Positions 59,193 through 64,000 of a DNA stretch of 64,000 bases are shown one piece after another. The position numbers and the translations under genes were made by a program. Origin of the DNA: Mycobacterium gordonae (GTDB taxonomy: Bacteria > Actinomycetota > Actinomycetes > Mycobacteriales > Mycobacteriaceae); the NCBI RefSeq assembly GCF_017086405.1, contig NZ_CP070973.1:5054739-5118738 (forward strand). The letters are read 5' to 3'. The notes under the pieces were generated by a model. The model was not told where the DNA came from, made no database searches, and worked only from the letters and a program-made list of their open reading frames with translations. The stretch's first letter is position 1, and every line of letters begins with the position of its first letter.

Positions 59193-60419
59193 GTGAGCAA
59201 TCTTCAAGCCCGAGTGACGGCCGGTGACAGAGCATTTCACGTCGAAGGCTACGAGCGGATCGAGTACGACCTGCGCTACGTCGACGGCGTGTTCGCACCG
59301 GACAACACCGAACTCGCAGACAGCTACCGTCCGTACGGGCGTGCGTTGGCAGTGGTGGACGATACCGTCTTCCGGATCTACGGCGACGCGATGCGGTCCT
59401 ATTTCAACCACCACGGAATCGAGCTGACCGTTATCCCGGTACAGATCCGGGAAACGGCCAAGTCGCTGGAAACCTACGAACAGATCGTCAGTCGGTTCGA
59501 CGCTTTCGGTTTGGTGCGCACCGAACCCGTCCTGGTCGTCGGGGGCGGACTGACCACCGACGTCGCCGGATTCGCTTGCGCCAGTTACCGTCGCAACACC
59601 CCCTACATCCGGATTCCGACCACGCTGATCGGCCTTATCGATGCGAGCGTGTCGATCAAGGTGGCCGTTAACCACGGCAAGCACAAGAATCGGTTGGGCG
59701 CCTATCACGCGTCGGAGAAAGTCCTGCTGGACTTCTCCTTCCTCAAAACGCTGCCCGAAGATCAGGTACGTAACGGGATGGCAGAGCTGATCAAGATCGC
59801 AGTGGTCGGCAACGCCGAGATCTTCGATCTGCTCGAGGAGCACGGCACCGAACTGCTCCGAACCCGGTTCGGCCATCTCGACGGCACCCCCGAATTGCGG
59901 GCCGTGGGTGACCGTCTGACCTATCAGGGGATCGCGACGATGCTCGGACTGGAAGCGCCGAACCTGCACGAGATTGACCTCGACCGGGTCATCGCGTTCG
60001 GCCACACGTGGAGCCCGACATTGGAACTGACGCCACCGACCCCGTTCTTCCATGGCCACGCCATCAACATCGACATGGCGTTGTCGACGACACTCGCGGA
60101 GCAGCGCGGCCACCTGTCGGTCGGCGACCGCGACCGCATATTGAGTGTCATGAGCGCGCTGGGTTTGGCCCTGGACAGCGAACACCTGACCTCGGAGCTG
60201 CTCGAGCGGGCGACGACTGCCATCCTCAAGACGCGCGACGGGCTGCTTCGTGCCGCGATACCCGACCCGATCGGTCAGTGCCGGTTCCTCAACGACGTCA
60301 CCACCGATGAGCTGGCCGATACGCTGTTGTTGCACAAGAAGATCTGCCTCGAGTTTCCCCGCGCGGGAGACGGCGTGGACGTCTTCGCGCCGCCGGCATC
60401 CGAGGCCACGCGGCAGTGA
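59193..60419 (+). CDS. mysA: Demethyl-4-deoxygadusol synthase (sugar phosphate cyclase, MysA)
   Basis: A 408-residue DHQ-synthase-like cyclase that closes sedoheptulose 7-phosphate. The NAD-binding part is EPVLVVGGGLTTDVAGFACASYRRN, and the zinc/active site HTWSPTLEL and FHGHA. It has Glu254, Ala268 and Thr347 in the same numbering as the Anabaena DDGS. These, as I recall, distinguish DDGS from EEVS (Leu, Asp, His at the equivalent sites). The product would be demethyl-4-deoxygadusol, the core of mycosporines. It starts at GTG with AGGAG upstream, and its stop overlaps the next start (GTGA). Confidence 0.93.
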   Translation: MSNLQARVTAGDRAFHVEGYERIEYDLRYVDGVFAPDNTELADSYRPYGRALAVVDDTVFRIYGDAMRSYFNHHGIELTVIPVQIRETAKSLETYEQIVSRFDAFGLVRTEPVLVVGGGLTTDVAGFACASYRRNTPYIRIPTTLIGLIDASVSIKVAVNHGKHKNRLGAYHASEKVLLDFSFLKTLPEDQVRNGMAELIKIAVVGNAEIFDLLEEHGTELLRTRFGHLDGTPELRAVGDRLTYQGIATMLGLEAPNLHEIDLDRVIAFGHTWSPTLELTPPTPFFHGHAINIDMALSTTLAEQRGHLSVGDRDRILSVMSALGLALDSEHLTSELLERATTAILKTRDGLLRAAIPDPIGQCRFLNDVTTDELADTLLLHKKICLEFPRAGDGVDVFAPPASEATRQ

Positions 60420-61774
60420 CGGCGACGCGCGACGACGCCGCGACCATGAACGGTGTTCGGGTACACCGGATCTGGGATGCGGATGCGGCTCGGACGGTGG
60501 CCACTCTTGTCGCTCTATCCGTCACGCTTCCCTTCGACCTCGCGCTGGTGCTGGTTGCGTTGGTCGGAGGACGGCGACCCGCTCGGGGCCGCCTGCCTGC
60601 CGAGGCTCGCCGGACCATCCTGCTCACTGGCGGAAAGATGACTAAGGCGCTGCAGCTGGCCCGGTCGTTTCACCTGGCCGGACACCGAGTGATTCTGGTC
60701 GAGTCCACCAAGTACCGACGGAGCGGCCACCGGTTCTCCCGCGCGGTGGATGCGTTCTACTGTGTGCCGGAACCGTCCACTCCGGGTTACGCGCTCGCAC
60801 TGCTCAACATCGTCAGGTACGAAAACGTCGACGTCTACGTGCCGGTGTCCAGCCCCGCCGGAAGTGTCGCCGATGCCATCGCACGGGAACTGCTCGACGG
60901 TACCTGCGACGTCGTCCATTCCGATGCCGATACGGTTCGGTTGCTCGATGACAAGGCGCAATTCGCCTCAGCTGCAGCATCGTTGAGCCTGCTGGTGCCC
61001 GACTCGCACCGGATCAGGAATGCCGAGCAGGTCGTGGACTTCGCTTTCCCCCCGGGACGCTCCTACCTCCTGAAGCGCATTGCCTACGATCCGGTCGGAC
61101 GCTTGGATCTCACCCGCCTGTCCGCCGCGACACCCGATCGCAATGCTGCGTATGCGCGATCGCTGTCGATTTCGGAGGACGACCCGTGGATATTGCAGGA
61201 ATTCATCGAAGGACGCGAGTACTGCACCCACGGCACTGCCCGCAGCGGGCGGCTGCAGGTCTACGGCTGCTGTGAGTCATCGCCGGCCCAGGTCAATTAC
61301 CGCAGTATCGACAGGCCCGAAATCCGGCTTTGGGTCGAAACGTTCGTCAAGAATCTCAATCTCAGCGGCCAGGTGTCCTTCGATTTCATCGAGTCTCGGG
61401 ACGGTGCGGTGTACGCCATCGAATGCAATCCGCGGACCCACTCGGCGATCACCATGTTTCACGACCACCCGGACCTTGCCGCCGCCTACCTCGACGACGG
61501 GCATCCGCTGATCACCCCGAATGCCGACGCCCGTCCCACCTACTGGATTTATCACGAGCTCTGGCGGCTGCTCCGGCAGCCGGGCCGGCCCAGCAGGCTC
61601 GCGACGATTATGCGAGGCAAGGACGCGATCTTCACCTGGTGGGATCCGATGCCCTATCTGATGGTGCATCATCTGCAGATCCCGGCACTGCTGTGGGCCA
61701 ACCTTCGTGCCCGAAAAGGTTGGCGCCGAATCGACTTCAACATCGGGAAACTCGTCGAGAACGGCGGAGACTGA
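60416..61774 (+). CDS. mysC: ATP-grasp ligase MysC (mycosporine-glycine synthase)
   Basis: A 452-residue ATP-grasp enzyme with the same order of blocks as the cyanobacterial MysC I remember: ILLTGGKMTKALQLARSFHLAGHRVILVESTKY, YVPVSSPAGS, DDPWILQEFIEGREYCTHGT, SGQVSFDFIESRDGAVYAIECNPRTHSAITMFHDHP and a C-terminal GWRRIDFNIGKLVENGGD. A hydrophobic helix near the N-terminus (LVALSVTLPFDLALVLVALV) is also typical. In the known pathway it joins glycine to 4-deoxygadusol to give mycosporine-glycine. Confidence 0.94.
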   Translation: MTATRDDAATMNGVRVHRIWDADAARTVATLVALSVTLPFDLALVLVALVGGRRPARGRLPAEARRTILLTGGKMTKALQLARSFHLAGHRVILVESTKYRRSGHRFSRAVDAFYCVPEPSTPGYALALLNIVRYENVDVYVPVSSPAGSVADAIARELLDGTCDVVHSDADTVRLLDDKAQFASAAASLSLLVPDSHRIRNAEQVVDFAFPPGRSYLLKRIAYDPVGRLDLTRLSAATPDRNAAYARSLSISEDDPWILQEFIEGREYCTHGTARSGRLQVYGCCESSPAQVNYRSIDRPEIRLWVETFVKNLNLSGQVSFDFIESRDGAVYAIECNPRTHSAITMFHDHPDLAAAYLDDGHPLITPNADARPTYWIYHELWRLLRQPGRPSRLATIMRGKDAIFTWWDPMPYLMVHHLQIPALLWANLRARKGWRRIDFNIGKLVENGGD

Positions 61775-62836
61775 ATGACCCTACCGCCGCGCGTGTCGGT
61801 CTTGCACCTCGTGGGGTCGGCGGTCGATACCTTTCACGCCGAGCTGTCACGCCTTTACGCGCGCGCCTGCCTCGACGCGCTCGCGGAAGACGACCGCTAC
61901 GACGTGCTGCTGGCGTATGTGTCGCCCGACGGATCATGGCGGTTTCCCGATGACCTCGGTGCCGACGCACTGAATTCCGCAACAGCATTGCCGGTCTCTC
62001 GAGCCATCACGCACTTGCGCTCGCTGCGGGTGGATGTGGTTGTGCCGCAGATGTTCTGCTTACCCGGCATGACCTCCTACCGCCGACTGCTGAGCGCACT
62101 GCGACTTCCCTACCTTGGCAATCCGCCCGAGGTGATGCAGATCGCGGCGGACAAGGCGACGGCACGGGCGATCGTCGCTGACGCCGGTGTCGCCGTGCCC
62201 GCCGGCGAGGTGGTGCGAGCCGGTGAAGACGCGACCCTGCCGCTGCCGGTGGTGGTCAAGCCGGTATGCGCGGACAACTCGGTAGGTGTGTCCCTGGTGC
62301 GCGCACCGGGAGAACTCCACCCCGCGATCGACACGGCACTCGGCTACGGGGGGTCGGCGTTGATCGAGTCGTACGTCGAGCTCGGGCGGGAAGTGCGGTG
62401 CGGCATCGTCGTCCGCGACGGGGAACTGGTGTGCCTGCCGCTGGAAGAGTACGCGGTGGACGCGACGACCAAACCCATCCGTGACCACGACGACAAATTG
62501 CGCCGCACCGAGGGCGGTGATCTGTACCTCGTGGCGAAGGACACCCGCTACGCGTGGATAGTGCCCACTGACGACCCGATCACCGAAAGGGTCTGGGAGG
62601 CGGCGCGACGCTGTCACCGGGCCTTGGGCTGCCGTCACTACAGCCTGTTCGACTTCCGAATCGACCCGGACGGCAAGCCGTGGTTCCTCGAGGCCGGCCC
62701 GTACTGCTCCTTCGCTCCCAGCAGCGTCATCGCCGTCATGGCGGCGGCGACCGGTATCGACGTCGCGGAGTTGTTCGCCGATCAACTTCGCGAAATCGGC
62801 CTTGAGGGGGCACCGTGCTTGAGTGCACCACGCTGA
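61775..62836 (+). CDS. mysD: D-Ala-D-Ala ligase-like enzyme MysD
   Basis: A 353-residue ATP-grasp ligase starting directly after the mysC stop. MysD-type features are VSVLHLVGSAVDTFHAELSRLYARACL, VVVPQMFCLPGMTSYR, PVVVKPVCADNSVGVSLV, ELGREVRCGIVVRDGELVCLPLEEY and GCRHYSLFDFRIDPDGKPWFLEAGPYCSFAPSSVIAVMA. In cyanobacteria MysD adds a second amino acid (serine, threonine or glycine) to mycosporine-glycine, giving disubstituted imine MAAs such as shinorine or porphyra-334. The next gene overlaps it by 22 bases. Confidence 0.94.
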   Translation: MTLPPRVSVLHLVGSAVDTFHAELSRLYARACLDALAEDDRYDVLLAYVSPDGSWRFPDDLGADALNSATALPVSRAITHLRSLRVDVVVPQMFCLPGMTSYRRLLSALRLPYLGNPPEVMQIAADKATARAIVADAGVAVPAGEVVRAGEDATLPLPVVVKPVCADNSVGVSLVRAPGELHPAIDTALGYGGSALIESYVELGREVRCGIVVRDGELVCLPLEEYAVDATTKPIRDHDDKLRRTEGGDLYLVAKDTRYAWIVPTDDPITERVWEAARRCHRALGCRHYSLFDFRIDPDGKPWFLEAGPYCSFAPSSVIAVMAAATGIDVAELFADQLREIGLEGAPCLSAPR

Positions 62837-63612
62837 AACCACTTGGGGCGTTGATAACCGGCCTTTCGGTCGGCGCGTTGACCGCACCGTACGTGCACGC
62901 ACTGCGCCTGGTGCTTGCGCGCCGCGGTGTGATCGTCCTGCCTGACCAGACAATCGACGACGAAGCCTTCCTGCGTTTTCTGCGCAGCTTCGGTCCAATC
63001 GTGTTCACCGCCGGCGAATCTCCCGTACCGGGATGCCCGGATCTCAACTTGGTCAGCAACGTCGGACGCGACCGGCCGCCCCGCTCGACGTTTCACACCG
63101 ATACCAGTTACGTAAGAAACCCCCCGGTCTACACCGCCTTGCGAGCGGTCCAGGTTCCTAATCGCGGCGGGCACACGCTATTCACCGACCAGCACGCCGC
63201 CTACCGGACACTGCCTGACTCAGTCCGCAGCCACCTCGACGGGCGCACCATCACCCACATCATGACGGGCCTGGACCTGGGCGCAGACCAGGAGATGGCG
63301 GCGCAGCACCCGGTCTTCCTGATGCACCCGGAGTCCGGTCGGACCGCGTTGTATCTGTCGGCGCCCCAGCGCTGCGCCGCGGTTAGCGGCATGTCGCCTG
63401 AGCTGGCGAAAGAGACCATTGCCTTCCTGTTCCGCCATTCGACGCGGGCGGACAATGTCTACCGCCATGAATGGTCGCCGGGGGATGTCGTGATGTGGGA
63501 CAACCGCTGCGTACTGCATCGCGCCGACCACGGTGGGGTGGTCGGGGACCGCGTTATGCACCGCGGTATGGTCGCCGATCACCGGTCAGGTTCCAGTTCC
63601 GCGAAAGAGTGA
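62815..63612 (+). CDS. Fe(II)/2-oxoglutarate oxygenase, TauD family (MysH-like)
   Basis: A 265-residue TauD/TfdA-fold enzyme from GTG. The facial triad is H-x-D in STFHTDTSYVRNPP and the distal His in MWDNRCVLHRADH. The 2-oxoglutarate-binding Arg follows in RVMHRGMV. Two-oxoglutarate oxygenases called MysH sit beside MysC/MysD in some cyanobacterial clusters and convert disubstituted MAAs into palythines. I infer that role from position and family; identity to MysH could not be measured. Confidence 0.88.
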   Translation: MLECTTLKPLGALITGLSVGALTAPYVHALRLVLARRGVIVLPDQTIDDEAFLRFLRSFGPIVFTAGESPVPGCPDLNLVSNVGRDRPPRSTFHTDTSYVRNPPVYTALRAVQVPNRGGHTLFTDQHAAYRTLPDSVRSHLDGRTITHIMTGLDLGADQEMAAQHPVFLMHPESGRTALYLSAPQRCAAVSGMSPELAKETIAFLFRHSTRADNVYRHEWSPGDVVMWDNRCVLHRADHGGVVGDRVMHRGMVADHRSGSSSAKE

Positions 63613-63618
63613 GCTGAT

Positions 63619-64000
63619 ATGGACGAAACAGAGGTTCTGGTCATCGGCGCCGGGTTGGCCGGTTTGCGCTGTGCCGACGTGCTGGCGACAGCGGGGCGCG
63701 ATGTCCTGGTCTGGGAGGCGAAGGGTCAGGTCGGTGGCCGGATCCGGACCGACATCGTCGACGGATTCCGGTGTGACCGCGGGTTTCAGGTGCTCAACCC
63801 GGCATACCCGGAACTGCGCAAGGCAGTCGACCTGGCGCAGCTGGACCTGCAACCGTTCGGCGCGGGGGTTGTGGTTCGCCGCGAGGTGGGTTCATCCGTG
63901 TGGGTGCATCCGCTGCGCGCCCCCGGGCGAGTGCCGGCCATGGTGACTTCCGGCGCCATCACGCCTCGCGACCTGGTCGCGCTGGTGCGCTGGGTGGCCC
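63619..64000 (+). CDS. FAD-dependent oxidoreductase, amine-oxidase/phytoene-desaturase type (cut by window end)
   Basis: The first 127 residues are visible from ATG 63619, six bases after the oxygenase stop. The FAD motif VLVIGAGLAGLRCADVLATAGRDVLVWEAKGQVGGRIRT and GFRCDRGFQVLNPAYPELRKAVDL are those of NAD(P)/FAD-dependent amine oxidase or carotenoid-desaturase-like proteins. It continues the MAA operon by spacing. It is not one of the standard mys genes; it may tailor the product or belong to a neighbouring pathway. Confidence 0.85.
   Translation, partial: MDETEVLVIGAGLAGLRCADVLATAGRDVLVWEAKGQVGGRIRTDIVDGFRCDRGFQVLNPAYPELRKAVDLAQLDLQPFGAGVVVRREVGSSVWVHPLRAPGRVPAMVTSGAITPRDLVALVRWVA

Noticed and set aside
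59193..60419. 2-epi-5-epi-valiolone synthase (EEVS), pointing to a C7-cyclitol or gadusol pathway, as an alternative for the cyclase.
   Set aside because: Residues 254, 268 and 347 are Glu, Ala and Thr, the DDGS set, and the downstream MysC and MysD partners fit MAA synthesis.
59193..60419. Ordinary 3-dehydroquinate synthase AroB.
   Set aside because: Length, the HVEGYERIEYDL opening and the MysC/MysD neighbours fit sedoheptulose cyclases; aroB normally lies with aroC and aroK.

Overview
The window comes from a slow-growing Mycobacterium other than M. tuberculosis. The reasons are high GC content, PE and PE_PGRS genes, an Mce/YrbE operon, and long gene-order agreement with the M. tuberculosis blocks Rv2498c-Rv2511 and Rv2518c-lysT, all recalled from memory because no search was possible. 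Between and around those conserved blocks sit accessory regions.

Layout. (1) 1-7.5 kb is a zinc-limitation island: the tail of one COG0523 (CobW-type) GTPase, a complete second one, a zinc-independent L31 protein, a YibE/F-like membrane protein, a small Cys-motif protein, a third COG0523 GTPase overlapping a WD40-type protein, a Fur/Zur-type regulator, and a methyltransferase. Three palindromes of the mycobacterial Zur-box type lie in front of these genes. (2) 7.5-13.8 kb holds an IS110 transposase, a MacB/FtsX-type ABC transporter whose permease is broken by a one-base frameshift, and a PE protein. (3) 13.9-16.7 kb is a flavin monooxygenase divergent from a PucR-type regulator. (4) 17-26.6 kb holds a large PE_PGRS gene, a FlgT-C-like protein, and a decayed patch containing IS3 remnants, a probable group II intron 5' piece and an orphan PGRS fragment.

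(5) 26.8-36.8 kb is the conserved leucine/itaconate catabolic cluster (citE, MaoC hydratase, fadE19, accA1, accD1, scoB, scoA, fadD35) with the TetR regulator bkaR. A matching operator-like palindrome occurs at two promoters. (6) 36.8-42.4 kb is conserved backbone: an MmpS-domain protein, an MFS permease, cmrA, a HerA-like ATPase, orn and tRNA-His. (7) 42.4-53.8 kb is a complete mce operon (TetR, yrbEA/B, mceA-F, Mce-associated protein, MPT64-like secreted protein). It sits where M. tuberculosis has other genes between orn and ldtB. (8) 53.9-56.7 kb holds ldtB, tRNA-Lys and a protein made of 36-residue TPR-like repeats.

(9) 56.7-64 kb is the most striking region: a predicted mycosporine-like amino acid (MAA, UV-sunscreen) gene cluster. 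It contains a demethyl-4-deoxygadusol synthase (MysA, with the three DDGS-diagnostic residues), a MysC ATP-grasp ligase, a MysD D-Ala-D-Ala-ligase-like enzyme, a MysH-like Fe(II)/2OG oxygenase and an FAD oxidoreductase cut by the window end. The O-methyltransferase MysB normally next to MysA is absent within the window. In front of MysA is instead a HAD-family protein whose catalytic aspartate motif is destroyed. A divergent TetR gene with repeated operator-like sites probably controls the cluster.
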